In this document: positions 1 to 8,773 of the stretch, one piece after another
Layout: each line of letters begins with the position of its first letter
Numbering within the stretch: position 1 is the stretch's first letter
NCBI RefSeq assembly: GCF_024622505.1
Contig: NZ_JANKAS010000002.1
Span: 186,001 to 250,000 of the forward strand
Direction: 5' to 3'
From: Irregularibacter muris
GTDB lineage: Bacteria > Bacillota > Clostridia > Eubacteriales > Garciellaceae
Length of the DNA: 64,000 nt
Position numbers and translations under genes: made by a program
The notes under the pieces: generated by a model
Databases searched by the model: none
What the model saw: the letters and a program-made list of their open reading frames with translations, nothing else
What the model was told of the DNA's origin: nothing

Positions 1-112
1 AACTACAAATAGGTATAAACAAGTACAAAGTCTAAAAAGGTTGAAGATGTATAGGGAAATAAAAAATGGGTAGAAAAAATAGATTTACCATATTAATTTA
101 GGAGAGAATAGA

Positions 113-922
113 ATGAAAAAAAGATTAGATACAATCCTATATGAACAGGGTTTTTTTGAAAGTCGTGAAAAAGCCAAGGCGGCTATCATGGCTGGAATAG
201 TGTTTGTCCAAGGGCAGCTTAGGGATAAACCCGGGGAAAAAATAGATGAAAAGGCAACAATCAAAGTAAAAGGTGATGCTAATCCTTATGTTAGCAGGGG
301 AGGACTAAAACTACAAAAAGCTTTTGAGATTTTTACCTTTGATGTAAAAAATAGGACGGTATTGGATATCGGTGCTTCCACAGGGGGATTTACCGATTGT
401 CTTCTACAGCATGGGGCACAAAAAGTATATTCCATAGATGTAGGCTATGGACAATTGGCTTGGAAACTTAGACAAGATCCACGGGTAGTTCCCATGGAAC
501 GTACAAATTTTAGATATATAACCTTAGAGAATATCGGAGAAATTGCCACCCGTGCTACCATAGATGTATCCTTTATTTCTCTTGCAATTATACTAAAAAA
601 TTTATATCATTTAATAGACTCAAAGGGAGAGATTATTGCATTGATAAAGCCTCAGTTTGAAGCGGGAAGAGAAAAAGTAGGGAAAAGAGGTGTGGTAGCC
701 GATCCCAAAACCCATATTGAAGTTATTAAAAAAGTTACTGATCAAATGAGGGATATAGGCTTTTTTATAAAGGGATTGTCTTATTCACCTATAACAGGTC
801 CCCAAGGAAATATTGAGTTTCTTTCCTATATTACTAAAGATCCAAACAGTGGGATGGATTTAATAGAAGAGGAAATAGTCCGGGTTGTGGAAGAAGCTCA
901 TAATAGCTTGGAGAAAAACTAA
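113..922 (+). CDS. tlyA: TlyA/YqxC-family rRNA 2'-O-methyltransferase
   Basis: 269 aa. An S4 RNA-binding domain lies at about residues 3-60, followed by SRGGLKL (61-67) and a Rossmann methyltransferase domain whose SAM-binding glycine motif is VLDIGASTGGF (83-93). Family knowledge: TlyA proteins 2'-O-methylate cytidines in rRNA using S-adenosylmethionine; B. subtilis YqxC is the homologue. The ATG follows GGAGAG at normal spacing. It heads the tlyA-nadK-argR-recN-spoIVB-spo0A series, an order conserved in spore formers. Family assignment is firm; the exact rRNA target is not visible. Bases 1-112 upstream hold only short open frames and no recognisable gene end. Confidence 0.93.
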   Translation: MKKRLDTILYEQGFFESREKAKAAIMAGIVFVQGQLRDKPGEKIDEKATIKVKGDANPYVSRGGLKLQKAFEIFTFDVKNRTVLDIGASTGGFTDCLLQHGAQKVYSIDVGYGQLAWKLRQDPRVVPMERTNFRYITLENIGEIATRATIDVSFISLAIILKNLYHLIDSKGEIIALIKPQFEAGREKVGKRGVVADPKTHIEVIKKVTDQMRDIGFFIKGLSYSPITGPQGNIEFLSYITKDPNSGMDLIEEEIVRVVEEAHNSLEKN

Positions 923-1025
923 TATCTGTGAATAGAGAGCACATTTTTATGATGAATATATGATGAAAATGCAGGAAAAATACATAAGGTAGTAGAATAA
1001 TTATAGATAAACAGGCGGTGGTGAT

Positions 1026-1901
1026 GTGAAAAGGGTAGGTATTATCCCTAATTTTACTAAAGACAAAAATTTAGACTTAACGAAAAAAATAATACAATGG
1101 ATTGAACAACATGATGGGGAAGTATTGTTGCAAAAAATAGACGCGGAAAAAATACATAGAAAAGATTTAGCATATAAAGCTGATGAAATATACGCTTATG
1201 CTGATTTTATCATCGTTCTCGGTGGAGATGGTACACTCCTAGGTGTATCTAGAAGGGTAGGAAAAAATGAAACTCCAATTCTAGGAGTAAACTTAGGACA
1301 TTTAGGCTTCCTTACAGAAGTAGAAATAGGAGATATTTATCAAGCCCTAGAAAATATTATGGCAGATCATTATGCTTTAGAAAAGAGAATGATGTTAGAA
1401 GTTGCTGTTTTTAATAACAATAAATTAGTAAAAACTTTTTTTGCCTTAAATGATGTTGTTATCACCAAAGGAGCCTTTGCAAGAATTATAAACTTAAAAA
1501 CCTTTATTGATAATAATTATTTAGATACTTATCCTGCTGATGGGCTTATTATTTCCAGTCCTACTGGTTCTACAGCTTATTCACTTTCTGCCGGTGGACC
1601 TATAGTAGACCCCAAAAATAGCTTGCTAATTATTACTCCCATATGTCCCCATAGACTTAATGCAAGGTCAGTTATTATCTCGGATAGAGAAAAAATCCGA
1701 GTGGAAATAGAGGATAGGAAGAATGATATTTTATTGACAATAGATGGTCAGGAGGGATATAAACTTCAAGATGAAGATGACATTGTTGTGAAAAAAGCTG
1801 AGTTTTCTGCTAACTTTATTAGGGTTAATCATCGGACCTTTTACGATGTATTAAGAAATAAATTAGCGGAAAGAACAGTGCTCCACAAGGATAATGTTTA
1901 G
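1026..1901 (+). CDS. nadK: NAD kinase
   Basis: 291 aa cytoplasmic enzyme phosphorylating NAD to NADP with ATP or polyphosphate. The hallmark GGDGT is at residues 66-70, followed by NLGHLGFL and the nucleotide-binding SPTGSTAYSLSAGGP segment, in the order expected for the family; length is normal. The start is GTG at 1026; upstream is a G-rich ribosome site (GGCGGTGG). A GTG at 1021 is out of frame. It is 12 bp from argR, so the two are probably co-transcribed. The 103-bp gap upstream shows no terminator or clear promoter. Confidence 0.95.
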   Translation: MKRVGIIPNFTKDKNLDLTKKIIQWIEQHDGEVLLQKIDAEKIHRKDLAYKADEIYAYADFIIVLGGDGTLLGVSRRVGKNETPILGVNLGHLGFLTEVEIGDIYQALENIMADHYALEKRMMLEVAVFNNNKLVKTFFALNDVVITKGAFARIINLKTFIDNNYLDTYPADGLIISSPTGSTAYSLSAGGPIVDPKNSLLIITPICPHRLNARSVIISDREKIRVEIEDRKNDILLTIDGQEGYKLQDEDDIVVKKAEFSANFIRVNHRTFYDVLRNKLAERTVLHKDNV

Positions 1902-1913
1902 GGAGGAATAATA

Positions 1914-2363
1914 TTGAAGATCTCAAGACATGCAAAAATATTAGAAATTATTAAAGAAAATAAGATTGAGACCCAAGAAGAATTAGCAGAAATTCTTAAA
2001 AAAAATGGATTTAATGTAACTCAGGCCACTGTATCACGGGATATAAAGGAATTAAGACTCATAAAAGTAATGTCAGATAATCATCGTTATCATTATGCAC
2101 CATTACAAAACACCGACAATTTAATGAATGATCGTATTATAAAGGTATTTAAAGAGTCTGTTCAAGGTATTGACTATGCTGGTTATACCATAGTCATAAA
2201 AACATTATCGGGTACAGCCTCAGCCGCATCAGTAGCTATTGATGCTTTGCATTGGGGAGAGATCGTAGGGTGTATTGCGGGAGATGATACCATTTTTGTT
2301 CTAATAAGAGATATTAGCATGATGGAAAATATGGTAGAGCGATTTAAAAAATTAATCAAATAG
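1914..2363 (+). CDS. argR: Arginine repressor ArgR/AhrC
   Basis: 149 aa transcription factor sensing L-arginine as a hexamer. The N-terminal winged helix-turn-helix (about residues 1-70) contains the typical [17 protein letters not shown] segment. The C-terminal oligomerisation/arginine domain contains the [13 protein letters not shown] and [12 protein letters not shown] stretches. The start is TTG at 1914, seven bases after GGGAGG. In spore formers ahrC lies directly upstream of recN, as here (20 bp gap). No arginine genes are in the window, though the speE-speB polyamine pair at 46.7 kb consumes an arginine derivative. Confidence 0.95.
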   Translation: MKISRHAKILEIIKENKIETQEELAEILKKNGFNVTQATVSRDIKELRLIKVMSDNHRYHYAPLQNTDNLMNDRIIKVFKESVQGIDYAGYTIVIKTLSGTASAASVAIDALHWGEIVGCIAGDDTIFVLIRDISMMENMVERFKKLIK

Positions 2364-2383
2364 TTAGTGAGGAGAAGAGTAAT

Positions 2384-4096
2384 ATGTTATTAGAATTAAA
2401 TATATCTAATTTTGCTTTAATTGACTCCTTAAAGATAAACTTTAATCAGGGTTTAAATATACTAACAGGTGAAACTGGTGCAGGGAAGTCTATAATCATA
2501 GATGCTCTGGGTCTAATATTAGGTCAACGAGCTAATAGAGAAAGCATTAGACAAGGTCAAAAAAAGATGATTATAGAAGCATTATTTCAAGTGATTCCCC
2601 ATAATCAATCAAGAATACAAAATCTTTTAGAGGAAAAAGGAATTGATATGGAAGAGGATTACACCATGATTATGACTCGTGAGTTAACCAATAATGGGAA
2701 AAGCATATGCCGGATAAACGGTAGAATAGTCCCTGTAAGCACGATGAAAGAGCTGGGAGAATTATTAGTGGATATACATGGGCAACATGAACATCAATCC
2801 TTATTACACTGGGAAACCCATAAAGAGCTTTTAGATTCCTATGGTGGAGATACTATTGGAGAGTTAAGTAGTGAAACGAAAAAGCATTATCAGCAATATA
2901 AGAATGTCCAAAAATCCTTAGAAGAACTTATACAAGATGATATGTATCTAGAAAGGCAAAAGGATATTATAAAATTTCAGGTGGTAGAAATTGAAGAGGC
3001 TAAGTTAAAGGAAAGTGAAGAAGAGCTGCTGGAAGAAAGAAGAAATTTATTAGTAAATGCAGAAAAACTTTTTCAAAATGCAAATCAAGCATATGAATTG
3101 CTCTATGGAAGAATAGACGGACAGGCTTCTATTTATGACCAATTGAGCCAGGCTTTGGATTGTATTGAAAAAATAAGTACTATTGATTCGGGAATGAAAT
3201 CTGTTTTAGATCAATTAAATAATGCTTTTATACAAGTTGAAGACGTTAGTTTTGCCATAAGAGATTATAATGAAGATATGGAGTTTAATCCCCAAGAACT
3301 GGATCAAATAGAAAAACGGCTGAGTACAATAAATGATTTAAAAAGAAAATATGGTGGAAGCATAGAAGAAATACTGCTGTATAAGCAAGAACAACAAAAA
3401 AAATTATTGAGAATAGAAAATAAAAATGATGAAATTGAAAAACTTCAAATGAATATGAAAAAATGCTGGCAGGATTATATCACAGTCTCACAAAAACTAT
3501 CCTCCACTCGACATATAATCGCCAAGCAATTGGAAGACAATATCATCAAAGAACTCAGAAGCTTAGGTATGGAAAAAGCGCAGTTTAAAGTCAATATACA
3601 GACTTCAGAAAAGTACGCCAGTGACAATGGTATAGATAAAATTGAATTTTTAATATCCACTAATCTTGGACAGGAAGCAAGGCCTTTAATCAAAATAGCT
3701 TCTGGAGGAGAAATATCAAGGATTATGTTAGCTTTTAAGACAATTTTAGCTAATGTAGATAAAAAAGAAACTTTAATATTTGATGAAGTAGACACAGGGA
3801 TTAGTGGAAGAACTGCACAAGTAGTAGCAGAGAAAATGGCAAAGATTGCTAAGACCTATCAAGTGATATGTATAACCCATTTGCCACAGCTGGCTTCTAT
3901 GGCTGATACGCATTATCTTATTGAGAAAAAAATAGAAAATAATGAAACCAGAACCAATATCTATGAACTCTTAACCAAAGAACAAACAGGAGAATTAGCT
4001 AGAATGCTTGGAGGAGCAGAGCTTACAACTCTTACTCTTAGTCATGCAAAGGAAATGTTGCATATGGCAAAACAAATAAAAAGTAATTTAAAATAG
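2384..4096 (+). CDS. recN: DNA repair protein RecN
   Basis: 570 aa SMC-like ATPase acting early at DNA double-strand breaks. Walker A GETGAGKS is at residues 29-36. A long central coiled coil rich in E/K/Q runs from about 160 to 400. The ABC signature SGGEISR (about 440) and Walker B LIFDEVDTGISG (about 463) follow, with ITHLPQLASMAD as the H-loop region. Length is that of the family. The ATG follows GAGGAGAAG. No LexA-type operator was recognised nearby. The stop codon overlaps a rho-independent terminator. Confidence 0.96.
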   Translation: MLLELNISNFALIDSLKINFNQGLNILTGETGAGKSIIIDALGLILGQRANRESIRQGQKKMIIEALFQVIPHNQSRIQNLLEEKGIDMEEDYTMIMTRELTNNGKSICRINGRIVPVSTMKELGELLVDIHGQHEHQSLLHWETHKELLDSYGGDTIGELSSETKKHYQQYKNVQKSLEELIQDDMYLERQKDIIKFQVVEIEEAKLKESEEELLEERRNLLVNAEKLFQNANQAYELLYGRIDGQASIYDQLSQALDCIEKISTIDSGMKSVLDQLNNAFIQVEDVSFAIRDYNEDMEFNPQELDQIEKRLSTINDLKRKYGGSIEEILLYKQEQQKKLLRIENKNDEIEKLQMNMKKCWQDYITVSQKLSSTRHIIAKQLEDNIIKELRSLGMEKAQFKVNIQTSEKYASDNGIDKIEFLISTNLGQEARPLIKIASGGEISRIMLAFKTILANVDKKETLIFDEVDTGISGRTAQVVAEKMAKIAKTYQVICITHLPQLASMADTHYLIEKKIENNETRTNIYELLTKEQTGELARMLGGAELTTLTLSHAKEMLHMAKQIKSNLK

Positions 4097-4114
4097 GATT
4101 ATCCTATTTTTTTT
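4091..4114 (+). terminator. Rho-independent terminator of recN
   Basis: A 7-bp stem (AAATAGG/CCTATTT, loop ATTAT) runs directly into a run of eight T. It overlaps the recN stop codon and separates recN from spoIVB. Confidence 0.75.
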
Positions 4115-4221
4115 GCAAAAATTATTTTGCGGCAAGATCATATGCAAAAATTCAAGCCAGAACTAAAAATATTTTAGATGCTTTTCAATTTATTCATGGA
4201 AATATTTAAAAATATCCAATT

Positions 4222-4251
4222 GAATAACAGATTACGCAAAAGGAAATCTTA
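4222..4251 (+). promoter_or_regulatory. Candidate sigma-G-type promoter of spoIVB
   Basis: GAATA at 4222-4226 and AATCTTA at 4245-4251 are 18 bp apart. They compare with the remembered sigma-G consensus GHATR-N18-CATNMTA at 5/5 and 5/7 positions. spoIVB is a forespore sigma-G gene in B. subtilis, so the placement is sensible. This is a hand match only. Confidence 0.4.
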
Positions 4252-4315
4252 ATAGTAATGCTTTTATTTTGGAGGTGAAAAATATTATAACAAAAATATT
4301 GGGAGAGTGGTTTTT

Positions 4316-5620
4316 TTGAATAAAATAAAAATAAAAAAAATTCTAGGGATTTTTTTAATTATATTATTATTATCTGTTAATTTTAGCGATTCTTTTCAAA
4401 AGATAGTAAATTTCCCTCATGAAATATACGTCATAGAGGGGGAAGAAAGAGTGCTAAACTTTAACCTCCCGATTAAATTAAAGGCAACAGCTGAGGAAAA
4501 TTATATTATGGAAGTTAATGGTTCAAAAAAAGCTGACTATAATTTAAATCTAAAAAATCCTATTAAACTTCAGTCAGATAAGACAGGAGAAATAGATTTA
4601 AATATTAAACTATTTGGTTTCTTGCCTATACGTTCTATGAAAGTTAAGGTATTGCCAGATGTTAAATTATATCCTGGCGGTCAATCTATAGGAGTAAAAT
4701 TAAAAACAAAGGGTGTAATCGTAGTAGGATTATCTGAGATAGAAGCAGAGGATGGCAAAGCTCATTCTCCAGGGCTAGATGCCAATGTAAATGTAGGAGA
4801 TATCGTGTATAAGATAGATGACCAAAAAGTAAATACAGCAGAGGAAGTATCTAAGGTTATTAATAATATTTCTGATCGGCCAGTAAAGCTTGAAATCAAA
4901 AGAAAAGATACATGGGAAAAAATTAGTGTCCAACCTATTAAGGATAAAACAGATGGCAAATACAAAATTGGATTATGGGTAAGAGATAATACTGCAGGAG
5001 TAGGAACATTAACATTTTATCATGATAAATCAAAAAAATATGGTGCATTGGGACATGCTATTACAGATATAACAACTGGCATTATTATGCCAGTGAATAA
5101 TGGAGAAATAGTCTCTTCCAAGGTTGCCTCTGTTATACAGGGTAAAAAGGGTAAGCCAGGGGAAATAAGAGGTATTTTTTATAATGAGGATAAGAAAATA
5201 GGAAATATCGAAAAAAACACCTCACAAGGTCTTTATGGAACAGTTTATTCCCAACTCATTAATGATAAAATACCCAAAGCGCTTTCCATCGGATTACAGC
5301 AGCATATAAAGGAAGGACCTGCAAAAATACTAACGACTCTTGATGATAATCAGGTAGAAATGTATGATATAGAAATAGAAAAACTAACAATGCAGCCCTC
5401 AAAGACAGGAAAAAGCATGATCATTAAAGTTACTGATCCTAGATTATTAGAAAAGACTGGTGGTATAGTACAAGGAATGAGTGGTAGTCCTATTATACAA
5501 GAAAATAAAATAGTAGGGGCGGTAACCCATGTTTTTGTGAATGATCCTTCCAAAGGTTATGGAATATTCATAGAATGGATGCTAGAAGAGGCAGATATCA
5601 ATTTAATGGAAAAACAGTAG
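4316..5620 (+). CDS. spoIVB: SpoIVB peptidase (S55), sporulation signalling protease
   Basis: About 434 aa. An N-terminal membrane segment (KILGIFLIILLLSVNFSD) is followed by a PDZ domain (about 125-205) and the S55 serine-peptidase domain. The catalytic His is in GALGHAITD (about 245) and the catalytic Ser in GMSGSPII (about 389). Family role: secreted from the forespore into the intermembrane space, where it cleaves SpoIVFA and so triggers pro-sigma-K processing. The frame opens at GTG 4307, but GGGAGAG at 4301-4307 sits at proper spacing only for TTG 4316, chosen here. It lies between recN and spo0A, the conserved spore-former order. Confidence 0.93.
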   Translation: MNKIKIKKILGIFLIILLLSVNFSDSFQKIVNFPHEIYVIEGEERVLNFNLPIKLKATAEENYIMEVNGSKKADYNLNLKNPIKLQSDKTGEIDLNIKLFGFLPIRSMKVKVLPDVKLYPGGQSIGVKLKTKGVIVVGLSEIEAEDGKAHSPGLDANVNVGDIVYKIDDQKVNTAEEVSKVINNISDRPVKLEIKRKDTWEKISVQPIKDKTDGKYKIGLWVRDNTAGVGTLTFYHDKSKKYGALGHAITDITTGIIMPVNNGEIVSSKVASVIQGKKGKPGEIRGIFYNEDKKIGNIEKNTSQGLYGTVYSQLINDKIPKALSIGLQQHIKEGPAKILTTLDDNQVEMYDIEIEKLTMQPSKTGKSMIIKVTDPRLLEKTGGIVQGMSGSPIIQENKIVGAVTHVFVNDPSKGYGIFIEWMLEEADINLMEKQ

Positions 5621-5630
5621 GAATACTTTA

Positions 5631-5659
5631 AAAGAACTCTTAAAAGGGTTCTTTTTTTT
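5631..5659 (+). terminator. Rho-independent terminator of spoIVB
   Basis: AAAGAACTCTT pairs with AGGGTTCTTT across a 3-nt loop (one G.U pair), followed by a run of T. It ends the spoIVB transcript before the spo0A promoter region. Confidence 0.8.
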
Positions 5660-5790
5660 GAAAGAATAAATCCTGTCTTCCCCTTGATGATTAAACTCAT
5701 TTCTTTCTCTAGAGTAAAGATAGTTGCTCTCATAAAAAAATTCAAAATATCCTATTAAAAATAAAGTATTTAGAAAAAGTTCATAAATTT

Positions 5791-5819
5791 GAAGGATAAA
5801 ATTAACTATTGTCGAATAA
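5791..5819 (+). promoter_or_regulatory. Sigma-H-type promoter with overlapping Spo0A box, upstream of spo0A
   Basis: GAAGGATAA (5791-5799) and GTCGAATAA (5811-5819) are separated by 11 bp. They match the remembered sigma-H consensus RnAGGAwWW-N11/12-RnnGAATww at every defined position. TTGTCGAA at 5809-5816 is at the same time a match to the Spo0A box (TGTCGAA core), overlapping the -10 element. This suggests sigma-H transcription with autoregulation by Spo0A, as known for B. subtilis spo0A. The rest of the 247-bp gap shows no other site. Confidence 0.65.
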
Positions 5820-5867
5820 TTTAAAAAGATGTACTTTAGGAATGGAATAATAAGGGGGATATGAACA

Positions 5868-6677
5868 ATGGAAAAAATCAAAATAGTGATTGCAGATGAT
5901 AATAAAGATTTTTCTAACATTTTAAGTGATTTTTTGGAGCAACAGGAGGATATGGAAGTAATAGGCGTTGCCAAAGATGGCATGGAGGCCCTGGAAATAA
6001 TAGGAGATATGCAACCAGATGTATTAGTCTTAGATATTATTATGCCAATTCTGGATGGGTTAGCTGTGCTAGAAAGGCTAGACTCTTTAAATACACCTAA
6101 GAAACCTAAGGTAATTGTTTTGTCAGCAGTAGGACAAGATAAAATTACCCAAAGGGCTGTGGAATCAGGAGCGGATTATTATGTAGTAAAGCCCTTTGAT
6201 ATGGAGATTTTTGCAAAACGTATTCGTCAGATCGTGGATACTACTTCAGTTGCACAGGAAAATGATATCGTACATAGACCTTTACCTATTACCAATGTAC
6301 ACAAAATGGCCCAAGGAAATAAAGCAAATATAGATTCTCAAATAACAAATATCATCCATGAAATTGGCGTACCTGCACATATCAAAGGATATATATATCT
6401 TAGAGAAGCAATAAAAATGGTAATAAAAAATATTGATTTATTAAGTGCAGTTACCAAAGAATTATATCCTTCCATTGCAAAAAAACATAACACTACTCCT
6501 AGTAGAGTAGAAAGAGCTATTCGACATGCTATAGAAGTGGCATGGAGTAGAGGGAAACTAGATACAATTAACGCTTTGTTCGGATATACTATAAATAATG
6601 AAAAGGGAAAACCTACAAATTCAGAGTTTATTGCTATGGTAGCAGATAAGCTTCGTTTAGATGTCTATGCGGAATAA
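5868..6677 (+). CDS. spo0A: Sporulation master response regulator Spo0A
   Basis: 269 aa. The N-terminal receiver domain has the acidic pair D10/D11, phospho-acceptor D56 in VLVLDIIMP, and the conserved Lys K108 in VVKPFD. A hinge leads to the C-terminal Spo0A DNA-binding domain (about 150-269) with the recognition region [18 protein letters not shown]. Phosphorylated Spo0A binds 0A boxes to activate early sporulation genes such as spoIIG and to repress others. The ATG follows GGGGGATATGAACA. It is preceded by a sigma-H-type promoter and 0A box and follows spoIVB. Confidence 0.97.
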   Translation: MEKIKIVIADDNKDFSNILSDFLEQQEDMEVIGVAKDGMEALEIIGDMQPDVLVLDIIMPILDGLAVLERLDSLNTPKKPKVIVLSAVGQDKITQRAVESGADYYVVKPFDMEIFAKRIRQIVDTTSVAQENDIVHRPLPITNVHKMAQGNKANIDSQITNIIHEIGVPAHIKGYIYLREAIKMVIKNIDLLSAVTKELYPSIAKKHNTTPSRVERAIRHAIEVAWSRGKLDTINALFGYTINNEKGKPTNSEFIAMVADKLRLDVYAE

Positions 6678-6765
6678 GCAAAATAAATTGTATACAAAAT
6701 TCACAGGATATATGTTACAATATTGACTAGAAATAATATTAAACATGGTATGAGGAGGAAATGAT

Positions 6766-7338
6766 ATGAAAAACATGATACCAGTAGCTATGTCCAATAG
6801 ACATATTCACCTAAGTCAGGAAGACTTAGACATTTTATTTGGAGAAGGATATCAATTAACGAAAATGAAAGACCTATCACAGCCAGGACAATATGCCTGT
6901 GAAGAAAAGGTAGATATTGTTGGACCAAAGGGAACCCTTAAAGGAGTTAGAATACTAGGACCAGTAAGAACCCATACGCAAATTGAAATATCTGTTTCAG
7001 ATGGATTTGTTTTAGGAGTAAAGGCACCTACTCGTGACTCTGGAAATATTGAAGATACACCTGGAGCAAAAATTATAGGACCTAAAGGTGAAGTTGAAAT
7101 CGAAAAAGGCATAATTGTAGCGGCAAGACATATTCATATGCACGCAGAAGAAGCCAAGCAATTTGAAGTGAAGGACAAAGACATAGTCAATGTGAAAATC
7201 AATGGCCCAAGGGGATTGATCTTTAATAATGTTTTAGTCAGAGTAAGTCCTTCTTATGCTTTAGAAATGCACGTGGATGTTGAAGAAGGTAATGCTGCGG
7301 CAATAAAAAATGGACAAATGGTAGAATTAATTAAATAA
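6766..7338 (+). CDS. pduL: PduL-type phosphate propanoyl/acetyltransferase
   Basis: 190 aa. It matches the PduL family from the N-terminal VAMSNRHIHLS (about 7-17) to the second His-rich segment VAARHIHMHAEEA (about 123-135); these histidines bind the catalytic metals. Family role: transfer of an acyl group between CoA and phosphate. Outside microcompartments, PduL commonly acts as a phosphotransacetylase in fermentation. No shell-protein gene is nearby and no long encapsulation extension is seen, so a cytosolic acetate-metabolism role is inferred. AGGAGG precedes the ATG, and the gene is monocistronic, ending at a terminator. Confidence 0.9.
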   Translation: MKNMIPVAMSNRHIHLSQEDLDILFGEGYQLTKMKDLSQPGQYACEEKVDIVGPKGTLKGVRILGPVRTHTQIEISVSDGFVLGVKAPTRDSGNIEDTPGAKIIGPKGEVEIEKGIIVAARHIHMHAEEAKQFEVKDKDIVNVKINGPRGLIFNNVLVRVSPSYALEMHVDVEEGNAAAIKNGQMVELIK

Positions 7339-7345
7339 AAAATAT

Positions 7346-7398
7346 AAAAATATCTCTCTAGGTAGAATGTGATTTGCCCAAAAGAGATATTTTTATCT
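7346..7398 (+). terminator. Terminator of pduL
   Basis: A 12-bp perfect stem (AAAAATATCTCT at 7346-7357 with AGAGATATTTTT at 7383-7394) encloses a 25-nt loop, with a T-rich descending arm. The loop is longer than usual. Confidence 0.6.
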
Positions 7399-7463
7399 TT
7401 AAAAACTAAAAAGAATATTCCTTTCTGTATTACATAAATATTTAAGTAATAGGAGGGTGGAAT

Positions 7464-8678
7464 ATGATTTTTAAGAATACTAAGTCCTATTTGGTCCATG
7501 GAATATTGTTAGGTTGCTTTGCTACAAGTTATATGACAAGTTCAGTTTTGATGGAAAATAAGATGCTTTTTGTTGCTATATTTTTATTGTTTTGGGCAAT
7601 AAATAGATTTAAGAGCATCAAAGATAAAAAGGCTTTTACAAAAATCATGATTTTAGGAATATTTATTGGTTACTTTCTAAACTTCCTATTTCTATATGGT
7701 GGTCAGATTGATTATCAATATTCAGTAGAACAGCAAGCAGAACAGGAGATAAATGAAAATGCTGCAATATTAGTTTTACCAACATACCCTAAATTTTATG
7801 AACCTAAAACTTGGAAACATATCATATCAAACTCTCCCAATTATTCAAAAATTCAGAAAAAAATATTTTCTCCATTTATACTCTATAAATATAAGAAAAT
7901 ATATAAGAAGGCCGGATTAGATCCTTCTACACAGATTGCAAAAGAATTCGAAAATACCATAAAAAAGTCATGGAAAAACAATGATGGGAATTTATATATT
8001 GCTTATTTAAATCAAAAGCCACTTTTAGAAGAACAAATTATAAAAGCTATACAAGGGGGAGCAACAAATATAGGGATAATAAATATCCTATTGGATCAAT
8101 CAGACCAGTGGTTTCAAATTCAGGAAAGAGTAGAAAAAGTTAGATTTTATAACTATAATGCCCATGTTTTTTATAATAACCCATTTTGGGAAGAGGAAGA
8201 TTTAAAACAAGCATTGGTAAAAAAAATAGAAGATGCTACAAAAGAGAAAAAGAAATCCAAGGTAGGGGTATTATTGGTGGGCAGTGGATATACAGATAGA
8301 GCAAATATAAATGTGAAAGAGGCGGATAAACAGCAAATCGCCTTTGCAAGAGATATAAAAAACCATCTAATGCTAAGGGGTTATGAAAATAAAAAGACCA
8401 AAATGGCATTTTTAAATAGCAATCAATATTCTATAAAAAGAAGCATGTCAGAAATCCTAGACCAAGGTATTTCAGAACTAGTTGTAGCACCTATATATAT
8501 TCCTTTTGATAATCTATATAGTACAATAATTATTCCAGAGCAGGTAGAAAAAATAGAAATTCCCTCTTCAATTAAGGTGAATTATGTTTCAGGTTGGAAC
8601 ACTCACCCAGATTTTATGAAAGCAGTTTATAGGAAACTAGATGACATATATAATGAGAAGTCGCCCATGACTAAGTAG
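7464..8678 (+). CDS. Membrane-anchored ferrochelatase-like protein, function unknown
   Basis: 404 aa. The N-terminus carries two or three hydrophobic segments (about 11-30, 32-47 and 62-80). The soluble remainder looks like a two-half chelatase fold. The first half has AAILVLPTYPKFYEP and a YLNQKPLLEEQIIKAIQGGATNIGII segment, split here for reading as YLNQKPLLEEQI then KAIQGGATNIGII. The second half has VGVLLVGSGYTD, IAFARDIKNHL and ISELVVAPIYIPFDN. That order resembles HemH: an accessory Gln/Pro region, an 'HG'-like turn, then GxxxxVVxPIxF. The classical catalytic His of ferrochelatase is not obvious. AGGAGGGTGG precedes the ATG. No haem genes are nearby. The function is unassigned. Confidence 0.6.
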   Translation: MIFKNTKSYLVHGILLGCFATSYMTSSVLMENKMLFVAIFLLFWAINRFKSIKDKKAFTKIMILGIFIGYFLNFLFLYGGQIDYQYSVEQQAEQEINENAAILVLPTYPKFYEPKTWKHIISNSPNYSKIQKKIFSPFILYKYKKIYKKAGLDPSTQIAKEFENTIKKSWKNNDGNLYIAYLNQKPLLEEQIIKAIQGGATNIGIINILLDQSDQWFQIQERVEKVRFYNYNAHVFYNNPFWEEEDLKQALVKKIEDATKEKKKSKVGVLLVGSGYTDRANINVKEADKQQIAFARDIKNHLMLRGYENKKTKMAFLNSNQYSIKRSMSEILDQGISELVVAPIYIPFDNLYSTIIIPEQVEKIEIPSSIKVNYVSGWNTHPDFMKAVYRKLDDIYNEKSPMTK

Positions 8679-8773
8679 AAAACATAGGATTAAAACCTTG
8701 AAACATTCAATAAAGAATTCTATAATATTTAAGAAGAATAATTTAAAAAAATTATATAAAAGGAGAGTGCACA

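Noticed and set aside
1-112. End of an upstream gene before tlyA
   Set aside because: The open frames here are very short and none ends in a recognisable C-terminus.
5603-5983. Minus-strand open frames around the spoIVB-spo0A gap
   Set aside because: They overlap the spo0A promoter and start codon, are hydrophobic AT-driven translations, and lack convincing starts.
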